This document shows, piece after piece, positions 35,937-44,735 of a DNA stretch of 64,000 bases. The notes under the pieces are model-generated. The model was not told where the DNA came from, did no database searches, and saw nothing but the letters and a program-made list of their open reading frames with translations. The position numbers and the translations under genes are program-made. Positions within the stretch are counted from its first letter, which is position 1. Each line of letters starts with the position of its first letter. Origin of the DNA: Bacteroidales bacterium (GTDB lineage Bacteria > Bacteroidota > Bacteroidia > Bacteroidales > GCA-2748055); NCBI GenBank assembly GCA_020636775.1, contig JACJXF010000008.1, positions 1 to 64,000 of the forward strand. Reading direction: 5' to 3'.

Positions 35937-36425
35937 ATGAAAAATCTTCTGGTTTTTATCACATTATCATTTATGACTTTTAATCTGAGTTCTGCTCAGG
36001 AAGTCAGGAAAATTTCAAAATCTGATCTGAGTGAGATATTGAATAATCCTACCCATAAACTTCATGTGATAAACTTCTGGGCGAGCTGGTGTGGACCCTG
36101 TGTTTCTGAGCTTCCGGAATTTCAGCAGGTGGTTAATAATTCAGACAGCAGTAAAGTTGACTTCCTTTTTATAAGTCTGGATTTCCCTTCCGAAGCCGAT
36201 AAAAAACTGTTACCCTTTTTAAAAAAGTCAGGATATAATTTTAATGTTGCCCTGATAACCGATATTGATTATAATTCCTGGATTGAAATGGTCGACCCCA
36301 ACTGGCAGGGAAATATACCTTCCACACTTTTCTATAATAATCCGGAAAAGCTGCATTATTTTATTTCCGAACCGATTAACAAAGAAAGACTTACAAGTAC
36401 AATTGATTCACTTTTAACTAAATAA
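35937..36425 (+). CDS. Periplasmic TlpA-like thioredoxin
   Basis: A signal peptide (ending LSSAQ at about 20) leads into a thioredoxin fold with the redox motif FWASWCGPCVSELP (Cys at about 52 and 55) and cis-Pro in GNIPSTLFY. The 162-residue protein is a typical TlpA/ResA-type periplasmic reductase or oxidase. The next gene, another thioredoxin-fold protein, starts 6 bases after its stop, so they form one operon. Confidence 0.88.
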   Translation: MKNLLVFITLSFMTFNLSSAQEVRKISKSDLSEILNNPTHKLHVINFWASWCGPCVSELPEFQQVVNNSDSSKVDFLFISLDFPSEADKKLLPFLKKSGYNFNVALITDIDYNSWIEMVDPNWQGNIPSTLFYNNPEKLHYFISEPINKERLTSTIDSLLTK

Positions 36426-36431
36426 GCTACA

Positions 36432-37037
36432 ATGAAAAAGAAAACTTTATTTTTCGCAGTCATTTTAAGTCTGGTCCTGATCAGCAGTCTTCAGGCTCAA
36501 TATAAAATTGGAGATGTGATTACTGATTTCAGTCTTAAAAATGTAGATAATAAAATGGTATCCCTTTCCCAGTTCAAAACTGCAAAGGGTTTCATAATTG
36601 TCTTTACAAGTAATACCTGTCCTTTTGCCAATAAATATGAGAGTAGGATAAAAATGCTTGACAAAGAATTTAAGGGAAAAAATTATCCGGTAATAGCTAT
36701 TGGCAGTAACGATGTGGGTATTAATCCAGGTGACTCATTTGAAGAAATGCAAAAGAAATCAAAAGATGATAGTTTCACTTTTCCTTATTTGCACGATGAG
36801 ACCCAGGAGATTGCCAAAAATTTCGGAGCCACAAATACCCCTCATGTTTTTGTTGTGGCAAAAGAGAATAATCAGATGGTCTTAAAATATATGGGAGCCA
36901 TTGATAATAATGTTGATGATGCATCAAAGGCCGATAAGAAATATGTTGCTGATGCGGTAAACTCCCTCCTTGACGGAAAAAATCCTGCTGTAAGTTCTAC
37001 CAAAGCTATTGGTTGTGGTATTAAATGGAAGAAGTAA
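36432..37037 (+). CDS. Secreted redoxin-like protein (peroxiredoxin/TlpA family)
   Basis: After a signal peptide (ending SLQAQ at about 23) this 201-residue protein has a redoxin domain with DVITDFSLKNVDNKMVSL, VFTSNTCPFANKYESR and NTPHVFVV. The usual CxxC is replaced by TCPFA with one Cys, and a second conserved Cys occurs near the C-terminus in IGCGIKWK. This fits AhpC/TSA-like thioredoxin family proteins of Bacteroidota. It is translationally close to the TlpA-like gene, suggesting a redox pair. Confidence 0.82.
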   Translation: MKKKTLFFAVILSLVLISSLQAQYKIGDVITDFSLKNVDNKMVSLSQFKTAKGFIIVFTSNTCPFANKYESRIKMLDKEFKGKNYPVIAIGSNDVGINPGDSFEEMQKKSKDDSFTFPYLHDETQEIAKNFGATNTPHVFVVAKENNQMVLKYMGAIDNNVDDASKADKKYVADAVNSLLDGKNPAVSSTKAIGCGIKWKK

Positions 37038-37047
37038 TACTTGATAT

Positions 37048-37083
37048 CCGGGCAGGGCTCAATATTAATTGTGTCCTGTCCGG
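37048..37083. terminator. Bidirectional terminator between converging genes
   Basis: CCGGGCAGGGC (37048-37058) pairs with GTCCTGTCCGG (37073-37083) over 11 bp with two G-U pairs on the plus strand and a 14-base loop, followed by AATTAATTTAT. It lies between the redoxin gene and the converging FISUMP gene. Confidence 0.6.
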
Positions 37084-37105
37084 AATTAATTTATCTGATG
37101 ATTAA

Positions 37106-37723
37106 CTAATTAGGCTTTGCTTTTTCTTCAGCATCCTTTACACATCGGACAGAAAAACCATAGTCTTTTTCGGTGTATTTTTCGTAGATATCCTGACTAT
37201 CCCTTGATATTCTTCTGAACCATGCAGATTTTTCAGTTCCTTCAATACTGCTCCACCAGTATCCGTCAAAATCTATTCCCTCGAACTTCCCGTTAGAGTT
37301 CATTCTGCCACCGGGCAGTGCACTGAAATTCCAAAGATTATCACCGCTGGATGCTCTTAAAGCCCATCCTGTTGACGATTTCAACTGTCCACCTGCAGGG
37401 TAATCCAAGCTCACAAAAGCGATCATGGTTTTCCATTCTTCATTACCGGGTAAGTGCCAGCCGGGAGGACAGCTTTTTTCTGCTGCCTCAAGTGTGTATA
37501 AATAGCCATATGTCTTCGCATTTTCCGGCTTGTCGTTATATGCGCGACAACCACTCTCTGATTTGAAAGCGAGGTTTTCCGCCATCCATATCTGATTTCC
37601 TATCTGGGTTGTCAGATAGCTTTTTCCATCTCTGACATCAACAAGAGTATCAGTAAGCTGTCCGGAAACTTTTAACAGGGGAGCGAGAAAGACAATTGTG
37701 ATTAAAATTGATTTTTGGATCAT
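37106..37723 (-). CDS. Secreted FISUMP-domain protein
   Basis: The 205-residue protein has a signal peptide and one Fibrobacter succinogenes major paralogous domain: LVDVRDGKSYLTTQIGNQIW, MAENLAF, CPPGWHLPGNEEW, ALPGGRMNSNGKFEGID and WWSSIEGTEKSAWF, ending in FSVRCVKD. FISUMP domains are common surface or secreted modules in fibre-associated Bacteroidota and Fibrobacter; no activity is established. It has no sorting domain. Confidence 0.82.
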   Translation of the reverse strand: MIQKSILITIVFLAPLLKVSGQLTDTLVDVRDGKSYLTTQIGNQIWMAENLAFKSESGCRAYNDKPENAKTYGYLYTLEAAEKSCPPGWHLPGNEEWKTMIAFVSLDYPAGGQLKSSTGWALRASSGDNLWNFSALPGGRMNSNGKFEGIDFDGYWWSSIEGTEKSAWFRRISRDSQDIYEKYTEKDYGFSVRCVKDAEEKAKPN

Positions 37724-38171
37724 GACTGTAATTTATGTTAGTAATCTGAAAATTAAACCCTTTTGGCATAAATCTAAAACATAAATGCCCTTACTTACAA
37801 CTCTGGTCAAAGGTGAACACTTGTCCTGCTACATCCGACCACTTAATTTTTTCACCAGCAAATACCTCCGGCATTTTGGAAAGTCTGAATTCAATTCTTG
37901 ATTAAAATATTTGTTACACATAATCGACCTTTTGAAATTCACTGATATACATTAACTTATGATCTCACATATTTTTAACATATAACCAGACTTATTGTTC
38001 AATTACTAAATCAATACCTTATTATTGTGGAATGATAAGTGGGATTATCAATAAAATTTGACAGGTTATGAATTGTACATGGAAAAGTAATGAGTTAATG
38101 GTTGAATTAGGTTTTGTATGTAGGGAGGGATACTTTAGGATATGCTAGTTCTAAATATCTTATTGGTTTAA
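37724..38171. other. Gene-poor region with possible gene remnant
   Basis: No full gene is visible in this 448-base AT-rich stretch. On the minus strand a stop at 37791-37793 is preceded by 36 open codons (37794-37901) reading RIEFRLSKMPEVFAGEKIKW and onward, which looks more protein-like than random and may be the end of a decayed gene. Confidence 0.3.
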
Positions 38172-38684
38172 TCAATAATTTTTTTTCTTTGACCCTAAAT
38201 TAAACGAGTACCCAAATCCCAGGGTCCAGGCTATCATATTATTACTGAAACTCCATGCCGGTGCAAGTTTAAATACAAATCCCTTATCTCCCTGAAACCG
38301 GTATCCAAGCTTAATCATAAAGTTATTGGCTCTCAGCCAGTAAACGGCTTGTGGCTCAAAAAATTTATTTTTTTTCCCGATAAGTACTCCACCACTAAAT
38401 TCGTAAACGTATTCAAAATATGGAGTCATATTTGCAGATGCCACTATACCAATATTCTCCCTTAGAGGAAATATTCTGCTATAGCCCAATGCAGGAAAAT
38501 ATATTAGAAAGTCAATGCAAACTGAATTTTTTCTTACATCAAAGAGGGTGGGGGTTTTACTTTTATCCGACAGTTCCAGGGTATCACCATAACTTGCAAC
38601 AAGCTGAGAGTTGCTGACGCTATACTGTGAGTAAATCTGAATTGAAATACACAATAGAATTAAACAAAAGCTTAAGATCTTCAT
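38172..38684 (-). CDS. Small outer-membrane beta-barrel-like protein
   Basis: The 170-residue protein has a signal peptide (MKILSFCLILLCISIQIYSQ) followed by alternating polar/apolar strands rich in Tyr and Phe (MTPYFEYVYEFSGGVLIG, NFMIKLGYRFQGDKGFVFKL, AWTLGFGYSFNLG). It ends shortly after an aromatic strand, as small outer-membrane barrels do. I cannot name the family. I start at the ATG at 38684 because it begins the signal peptide; the GTG 28 codons upstream gives an unlikely extension. Confidence 0.62.
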   Translation of the reverse strand: MKILSFCLILLCISIQIYSQYSVSNSQLVASYGDTLELSDKSKTPTLFDVRKNSVCIDFLIYFPALGYSRIFPLRENIGIVASANMTPYFEYVYEFSGGVLIGKKNKFFEPQAVYWLRANNFMIKLGYRFQGDKGFVFKLAPAWSFSNNMIAWTLGFGYSFNLGSKKKNY

Positions 38685-38814
38685 ATTTAGAAGATTTATA
38701 ATATGGAAGATAGACAACAGATTGAAATAAGTCAAGTGTTTTTTCAATTTCTGCAAAATTGAAGACACTAAATGCTAAGTTTAATATATTGAAACCGACA
38801 GGAAAGCATTTACC

Positions 38815-38830
38815 CCTGCCTACCGGCAGG
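38815..38830. repeat. GC-rich palindrome CCTGCC-TACC-GGCAGG
   Basis: A 6-bp perfect stem around a 4-base loop stands out from AT-rich surroundings between two leftward genes. Palindromes of this type occur as dispersed intergenic elements in many bacterial genomes; only one copy was found in this window. Confidence 0.45.
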
Positions 38831-38875
38831 CATGCATTCACCTGATCCCTTGATCCGCCAATCCATATAACCCCA

Positions 38876-39727
38876 TCAGTTAAACCGATCATCACCCTCT
38901 ATCTTCCGAAAAGGTTTCTGAAAAAAATCATTAACGGTTTTATTGAATTGTTCTGCATAGTTGATTAGTGTGGAATGACCTGATTCAGGAAGTATCCACA
39001 AATAGGAATCTTTGATATTCTGAAAAATCAACATGGTATGCTCCGGAAGAATCACATCATGATCTCCGCCTATAACCAAAGTGGGGCAGCTTATGGTGTG
39101 CAGCTGCTCTAAACTGATCTGAGGCTCATAAATCATCATGTTATTTAGTTTATAGGCATTTTTTATCGCAGGGGTCTGCTCTTTTTTCAGTAATTCCTTG
39201 CAATATTTAATGGTTGAATAATAAGCATAGGGATCAACAGCTGTAGTATCGGGCCAGAGATTAGCACCGGTGATTGCCAGTTTTCTGACTTTTTCAGGAT
39301 GACGAATAGCGAGTAAGAGTCCGTCAATACCTCCGTCGCTCCATCCAAGAACATAGCAGGAATCAAGTTTCAGAGTATCAAGCAGGGCATTCAGATCATC
39401 TGTCATCATCTCGTAGCTAAGGGAATCATTAGGGTCTACTGATTTCCCCTGCGAGCGGCTGTCGGCCAGGATGACTTTAAAGTTTTGGGAGAAATAGGGG
39501 ACCTGCTTCGAAAAATTATTGATCGATCCTCCATTCCCGTGAATAATAAGTAAAGGCATACCTTGTCCGTAAATCTCATAATACATTTTGAATCCCCGCG
39601 TTGAAATGTAATGCCCGGCATCAGGGTTGTCACCGATTTTTATTTTCTTAAAATCGGGATGGCTCTGAGAAAATCCCAAAATTGTAAGAAAAACTGCGAA
39701 GAGAGATACAAGAAATCTTTTTGACAT
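38876..39727 (-). CDS. Secreted alpha/beta-hydrolase
   Basis: A signal peptide (ending LGFSQS at about 22) precedes a hydrolase domain with LLIIHGNGGSINNFSKQ, ILADSRSQGKS, nucleophile elbow LGWSDGGIDGL, acid Asp in IGGDHDVILPEH and catalytic His in PESGHSTL. This is the canonical alpha/beta-hydrolase order. It follows the prolyl aminopeptidase gene by 14 bases, and both lie in a leftward group with an M1 peptidase, so peptide or ester turnover is plausible. Substrate unknown. Confidence 0.8.
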   Translation of the reverse strand: MSKRFLVSLFAVFLTILGFSQSHPDFKKIKIGDNPDAGHYISTRGFKMYYEIYGQGMPLLIIHGNGGSINNFSKQVPYFSQNFKVILADSRSQGKSVDPNDSLSYEMMTDDLNALLDTLKLDSCYVLGWSDGGIDGLLLAIRHPEKVRKLAITGANLWPDTTAVDPYAYYSTIKYCKELLKKEQTPAIKNAYKLNNMMIYEPQISLEQLHTISCPTLVIGGDHDVILPEHTMLIFQNIKDSYLWILPESGHSTLINYAEQFNKTVNDFFQKPFRKIEGDDRFN

Positions 39728-39741
39728 GGTAATGGGGTATT

Positions 39742-40668
39742 TTAGCTTGTGATTCTTTTTAATTCGGTTTTCAGCATTTTGAAATTTTCAGGATCATAAC
39801 CCGAGTGGCCGGCATTCATGATATTGAGTTTTGAAATATTTAATGCGGCATGCAATCGGAAGGCCATAACAGGTGGACAAATAAAATCATATCTTCCATG
39901 AACAATGCTGGTTTTGATATTTTTTATTTTATCTGCATTGTTCATGATGAAGTCTTCTGGGAGGAAACAATTATTTTTAATAAAGTGCGCCTCCAGGATA
40001 GCCATGGATTTGTAAGAAAAAGCATTTAGTATTTCTTCTGTGTTCTCTATTTTCCGTATGGTGTAAAACGACATTTCATAATAGGCCCACTCGTATGCGA
40101 ACTTATCGCTGATCTTTTTGTCGGACGACAACATGTTTTCCAGGTAATAATCGGCTGGTCTGACTCCCTTTTTAAGAAGTTTTGCAAACCGATCCCAGAC
40201 ATCCGGGAAAAATTCCTTAATACCGCCTCCAATATAATGATCCAGAGAATAGCGGTTAGCCAGCCATATCCCGCGTAAAATAAGTCCCAGAACCCGCTTT
40301 GGATTGTGAATGGCATAGCAGAGGGCAAGGGTGCTTCCCCAGGATCCTCCAAAAACATAAATTTTATCAAAATGCAGGTAATCCAGAATGAGATCAATAT
40401 CCTGAACAAGGTCGGGGGTGGTATTATTTTCAATGGAGCCAAAGGGGGTGCTTCTTGAAGATCCCCTTTGGTCGAAGAGAATCACATTATATCTTCTTCT
40501 GTCAAAAAACTTTTTATCATTATCCGAAAACCCTGCTCCGGGTCCTCCATGTAGGAAAATTACGGGTATACCTTTAGGGTTTCCGAATAACTCGTAGTAG
40601 AGTTTATGCCCGGCGGATACCTTAATAAAACCTTTCTGATAGGGTTCCTGATCTGGAGTTCTTGCCAT
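39742..40668 (-). CDS. pip: Prolyl aminopeptidase (S33)
   Basis: The 308-residue cytoplasmic protein has the S33 features VIFLHGGPGAGFSDNDKKFF, ILFDQRGSSRSTPFGS, nucleophile elbow FGGSWGSTLALCYA, VHGRYDFICPP with the acid Asp, and NAGHSGYDPENF with the His. Such enzymes remove N-terminal proline from peptides. It lies 9 bases downstream of the M1 peptidase gene and 14 upstream of another hydrolase, so the three form a probable operon for peptide degradation. Confidence 0.88.
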   Translation of the reverse strand: MARTPDQEPYQKGFIKVSAGHKLYYELFGNPKGIPVIFLHGGPGAGFSDNDKKFFDRRRYNVILFDQRGSSRSTPFGSIENNTTPDLVQDIDLILDYLHFDKIYVFGGSWGSTLALCYAIHNPKRVLGLILRGIWLANRYSLDHYIGGGIKEFFPDVWDRFAKLLKKGVRPADYYLENMLSSDKKISDKFAYEWAYYEMSFYTIRKIENTEEILNAFSYKSMAILEAHFIKNNCFLPEDFIMNNADKIKNIKTSIVHGRYDFICPPVMAFRLHAALNISKLNIMNAGHSGYDPENFKMLKTELKRITS

Positions 40669-40677
40669 TTATAATTA

Positions 40678-42657
40678 TTACTGCTTACTTCGGTTCCATT
40701 CGTTATTTTTCCTGTTAACGTCTGGCAAAACATGCTCCGGATCCAGGATTACCTTATCGACAATTCCGGTTGAAGCATATCTGAAAGTCCAGGTTCCTCC
40801 TCTTTGCCATATTTCAACAGGAAGCTGAACACTTTCCTTTTTTCCGTTGGTCTGCGTTATTTCAATAATGCAAGGTAATATCATTTTACCTTTATTTTCA
40901 ATAGTAATAAGTATTCCTTTTGAAGGATCGTTATTATAATATTTCACGGCAGTTACAGCCTGATCCAGTGTCCATGTAGTATAGAACCATTCTTTCCAGA
41001 ACCAGTTTAAATCGTCACCCGCTGCATTATTCATGCAATTGAAAAAGTCGTAGGGTGTAGGGTGCTTAAATGCCCAGGATTTGGTGTAATACTGAAATGC
41101 GTAGTCGAATCTTTCTTTTCCCAGCACAACATTACGAAGTACATTTAGACCGTAGGCAGTTTTTCCATAATACAGATCTGTTTCATTCAGATCCATTGCC
41201 TCGGGGACTACCATTAACTCATCGTGTTGCAACGGAAGCTTGCTGATATTCAGATTAGCCCAGTAGTTTTCATTATAGAGAGTGTCGTCGTTTTTATATT
41301 CCCCCTGATTAAAAACTTCAGTTGCACGGTAGTTTATGTAGGAATTAAATCCTTCATCCTGCCACATATATTTTCTCTCGTTTGAGCCAACAAGCATGGG
41401 ATACCAGTTGTGACCTATTTCATGGGATATTAAAAACCACAGCTTGCTGGTTTTATCATCAGGACTGCAAAATATCATTCCCGGGTATTCCATTCCAGTT
41501 ACCCAGGCACCAATATTTACTGCGTTATTCCAGGGATATTCAAAGAATTCGCGGGAGTAATATTCGATACTCTCTTTAAGATACTCGGTAGCTCTTGACC
41601 ATCCGTCTTTCCCTGCCGATTCGGGAAGGTAGGCCGACATGGCCATTGCAGTTCTGCCTGAAGGAAGGTGAACGCTTGCGGCGTCCCACACCAGCGCATT
41701 TGAGGCAACCCAGGCAATATCTCTTGAGTTTTTCATGGTAAAGTGCCATGTAAGACTTCCATTTTTATCAGAAGGCATTTTCCTTTTGCCGATCTCTTCG
41801 GGACTTATTATAGTAACCGTTTTATCGCTTTTTGACGCAAGTGCAAGTCTTTTGTTTTCCTCTGGTGTAAGCACCTGCTCGGGATTTTGTAAATCCCCTG
41901 AACCATAAACTATCATATCGGAGGGTGCTGTTATGTAATAGTCAAAATTCCCATACTCACAATAAAACTCACCAACTCCCATGTATGGCAGGGTGTTCCA
42001 TCCTTCAACATCATCATAAACGCACATACGGGGATACCATTGTGCAAGTTCAAATACCTGACCCCTTGGGGTTGATATTCTGCCCATACGATCGGAGCCG
42101 TAACCAGGAATGAAAAAACTGTAATTTATGGTAATGCTTATCCGGTCTCCGTTTGCAGTCATGGGTGACAAAAGTCTCAATTGCATCCGGGTATCCTCAA
42201 TCAAAGGTTTCACTAAGTAATTTTCTCCATTATGATGAACCGTAACACCTGAAACATGGTAACCTGCTTTTGGGTATCCTGATGTACTCCATCGACTCCC
42301 CAGATAACTGGTCGCGGCAGCAGATCTTGATGAAGGTTCGTAAACATTCTGGTCCAATTGCAGCCAGAGGTAGTCGAGTCTGTCGGGACTGTTATTGGTA
42401 TAGGTGATGGTTACATCAGCATTGATGGTGGTATCTTTTGCATTCAGGCTGGCATGAATCAGATAGTCGGCCGTATTTTGCCAATATGCAGGTCCGGGAG
42501 TTCCGTTAGCTGATCGGAAAGAGTTACCAGGGGGAGGGTTAAAAGTGGGGAGGTAAAAATCCTTTGGATTATACCCGGCGTCATTTTGAACCTGGGTTTG
42601 CGCAAATAAAAAACTCAGACTTATCAATTTAAGGCTGAGCAATAGTATCTTTTTCAT
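40678..42657 (-). CDS. Secreted M1-family metallopeptidase
   Basis: After a signal peptide (MKKILLLSLKLISLSFLFAQ) comes an aminopeptidase-N-like beta-sandwich (ADVTITYTNNSPDRLDYLWL) and a gluzincin domain with SHEIGHNWYPMLVG and MWQDEGFNSY, which gives HExxH-x18-E zinc ligands. The exopeptidase GAMEN motif appears as TGMEYPG. The 659-residue length fits Bacteroidota M1 peptidases. I use ATG 42657; the TTG 24 codons upstream lengthens the protein before the signal. It is the first gene of the peptidase operon. Confidence 0.9.
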   Translation of the reverse strand: MKKILLLSLKLISLSFLFAQTQVQNDAGYNPKDFYLPTFNPPPGNSFRSANGTPGPAYWQNTADYLIHASLNAKDTTINADVTITYTNNSPDRLDYLWLQLDQNVYEPSSRSAAATSYLGSRWSTSGYPKAGYHVSGVTVHHNGENYLVKPLIEDTRMQLRLLSPMTANGDRISITINYSFFIPGYGSDRMGRISTPRGQVFELAQWYPRMCVYDDVEGWNTLPYMGVGEFYCEYGNFDYYITAPSDMIVYGSGDLQNPEQVLTPEENKRLALASKSDKTVTIISPEEIGKRKMPSDKNGSLTWHFTMKNSRDIAWVASNALVWDAASVHLPSGRTAMAMSAYLPESAGKDGWSRATEYLKESIEYYSREFFEYPWNNAVNIGAWVTGMEYPGMIFCSPDDKTSKLWFLISHEIGHNWYPMLVGSNERKYMWQDEGFNSYINYRATEVFNQGEYKNDDTLYNENYWANLNISKLPLQHDELMVVPEAMDLNETDLYYGKTAYGLNVLRNVVLGKERFDYAFQYYTKSWAFKHPTPYDFFNCMNNAAGDDLNWFWKEWFYTTWTLDQAVTAVKYYNNDPSKGILITIENKGKMILPCIIEITQTNGKKESVQLPVEIWQRGGTWTFRYASTGIVDKVILDPEHVLPDVNRKNNEWNRSKQ

Positions 42658-42817
42658 AATTAGTTGATTAGTATAGCTTTTAAAACATCTGATAATATAA
42701 ATGGTTCGAAAATGGCAATTCTGAAGCACAGGTATCCGGAATCATTGAATACCATCTATAGAAAGAATCCGGGAAATTAAGGTAAGTGAAAATGAAAAAA
42801 CAATCCTGATAAATCAG

Positions 42818-44344
42818 TTACCAAATGAATAGTTTCCCTGTATCCCAAATTTCATTTTCAACCGCAACTCTGTATAAATACATTCCTGGTGTTAAATCGG
42901 GAAGCTGGATTTCAATACTCGTGGATGGTGATGTCATGGGCAAAGACTTCGTTTGAAGGATTATTCTGCCTTGAACGTCAAGGATAAAAACTGAGTAGTT
43001 GCCATTAATATTTGATGAAAAAGAAATATTGACCTTCTCAGAAGCCGGATTTGGATAACAAGAGCTTTTACCTAAGGTTGACAGGCGGCTGATTTTCACT
43101 GATGACGAGCCATAGTCAGATTCAAAACATCCAAGGTCGGGGGCACTGCCATGGAAATTTAATCCAACATCAACGCCGGCATCAATGAGATTGCTTCCTT
43201 CTGCAAGCTGCAAGTAAGAAATATAAGGTAAACTTCCATCTTCATTGCGTATACCATATGCTTCGCTTTCGTTGATGCTTACAAAGTCGGCCTCTGAAAC
43301 AGTAACTGAACCAAGCCAGCTGTTGGCTGCCTGAATGGCAAAATTGGCAATATTACCAGTCTCACCTAGAACCAGACAGTTTTTTATTACCAGTTCCTTA
43401 CCGGTAGCAAGAGGTTTATAAATCACATAATTTCCGCCTGTATTGTTATGAGCTGAGCAGTTGAATAAAGTCATTGAGCCCATGTTGCTGTTTTGGTCGA
43501 ATCCCTTGGCTTTATTTTTAAAGGAAAGACAATTCTTAAGAATAAAATCATGTCTTAAGGTTTTGTCATCACTGCCTCCCATTTTAAAACCATTGCCATT
43601 AGCCTGTGGTCCGGGATCTGAACCGTTTTCGAGATATCCGTTTTCAAATGCCCAGGAATTTTCAATTATTGTGGAAACATTGTCACTTCCCCTGAGGTAT
43701 CCATCCCAGCCATCATCGCAATTTTTCCAGGCGCGACAGCCATAAAAATAGTTTTCCACTCCTATGTCTAATTTTGCCGCAAAACCATCAGCGTCTCCGT
43801 AATCTGGCGGGTCTGCATTGTAATACGAATCGCAATTTATCACCTGGTTATATGATGCGCCGCCTCCCATTTGAAGACCAGTATCACGGTTCCTGTAAAA
43901 GGCACAATTTACAATTCTGTTAAAGCTGCCGTTGTTTATATTCATTCCGTTGTCACCTGCTCCAAAAATGTCAAAACCTTCGATATGCCAGTAACTGGCA
44001 GTAAGGTATATTCCACGGTTTGAGCCGCTAAGTGCCTGGGCAGAAAAGTCAAGTAAAGCCCGCTCTCCGGGGTAGGACATTAAATGGTAAAACATTGTTT
44101 CAGTGCCACTTTTATTTATCTGAATGGTTGCGTTTAATGGGTATGTTCCCGCTCTTACAAAGATTGTATCTCCTGATGTAGCAGTTTCGATTCCTTTATT
44201 AATACTTTGAAATGGAAATTCAATGCTCCCCGGGTTGGAATCATCGCCATTCAGGGAAACAAAATAAGTTTCTGCATAGCTATTGAATACAGTCACTAAG
44301 CAAAGAATGAAAAAAGCTGGTATTCTGGAGATCAATCGTTTCAC
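42818..44344 (-). CDS. PL9-like right-handed beta-helix lyase with T9SS sorting domain
   Basis: A signal peptide (ending FNSYAE) is followed by a parallel beta-helix with the PL9 features YFVSLNGDDSNPGS, PFQSINKGIETATSGDTIFV, and a calcium/catalytic region GDADGFAAKLDIG and CRAWKNCDDGWDGY. Family 9 polysaccharide lyases cut pectate, using Lys as base; the Lys of FAAKLD is the candidate. The last 80 residues form a T9SS type A sorting domain (CYPNPASEKVNISF). The start appears to be GTG (44344), since no ATG lies upstream in frame before the signal peptide. Confidence 0.82.
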   Translation of the reverse strand: MKRLISRIPAFFILCLVTVFNSYAETYFVSLNGDDSNPGSIEFPFQSINKGIETATSGDTIFVRAGTYPLNATIQINKSGTETMFYHLMSYPGERALLDFSAQALSGSNRGIYLTASYWHIEGFDIFGAGDNGMNINNGSFNRIVNCAFYRNRDTGLQMGGGASYNQVINCDSYYNADPPDYGDADGFAAKLDIGVENYFYGCRAWKNCDDGWDGYLRGSDNVSTIIENSWAFENGYLENGSDPGPQANGNGFKMGGSDDKTLRHDFILKNCLSFKNKAKGFDQNSNMGSMTLFNCSAHNNTGGNYVIYKPLATGKELVIKNCLVLGETGNIANFAIQAANSWLGSVTVSEADFVSINESEAYGIRNEDGSLPYISYLQLAEGSNLIDAGVDVGLNFHGSAPDLGCFESDYGSSSVKISRLSTLGKSSCYPNPASEKVNISFSSNINGNYSVFILDVQGRIILQTKSLPMTSPSTSIEIQLPDLTPGMYLYRVAVENEIWDTGKLFIW

Positions 44345-44735
44345 TGGATAATTGCTTTGGTCTGAATCAGATTATTTTATAGTACTGGTGACCAAAGGTA
44401 ATGAAACAGGAGTATTTATTATCCTTAAAGTGCGGTTTTAACAGGAAAACAAAATCACAAGTCTAATAGTACATTCAGATAATCAGATTATTAAGTGCAT
44501 CAGGAGCCTTAATCGGAAAACCTGTATATTCCAGAAAAAACGAAATTATTTTAGGTAAATATCACTGGAGAAGTATATTATCCATTCAGTTATTTTCCTC
44601 CGGTTTAGCCGGATATAAGCTGCGGGCAATAATTTACCAACGGATAGCTTCTGAATAATGCAGGCCGTTCGCACAGACCAGAATTTTACTCCGGCGAATG
44701 GTATAAAATATAAACTCAAGGGAATCTTAAGCTAT
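44345..44735. other. Intergenic region, nothing recognised
   Basis: This 391-base AT-rich region lies between two leftward genes. It has no coding-like frame, no strong hairpin, and no match to the repeat families seen elsewhere in the window. Confidence 0.5.
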
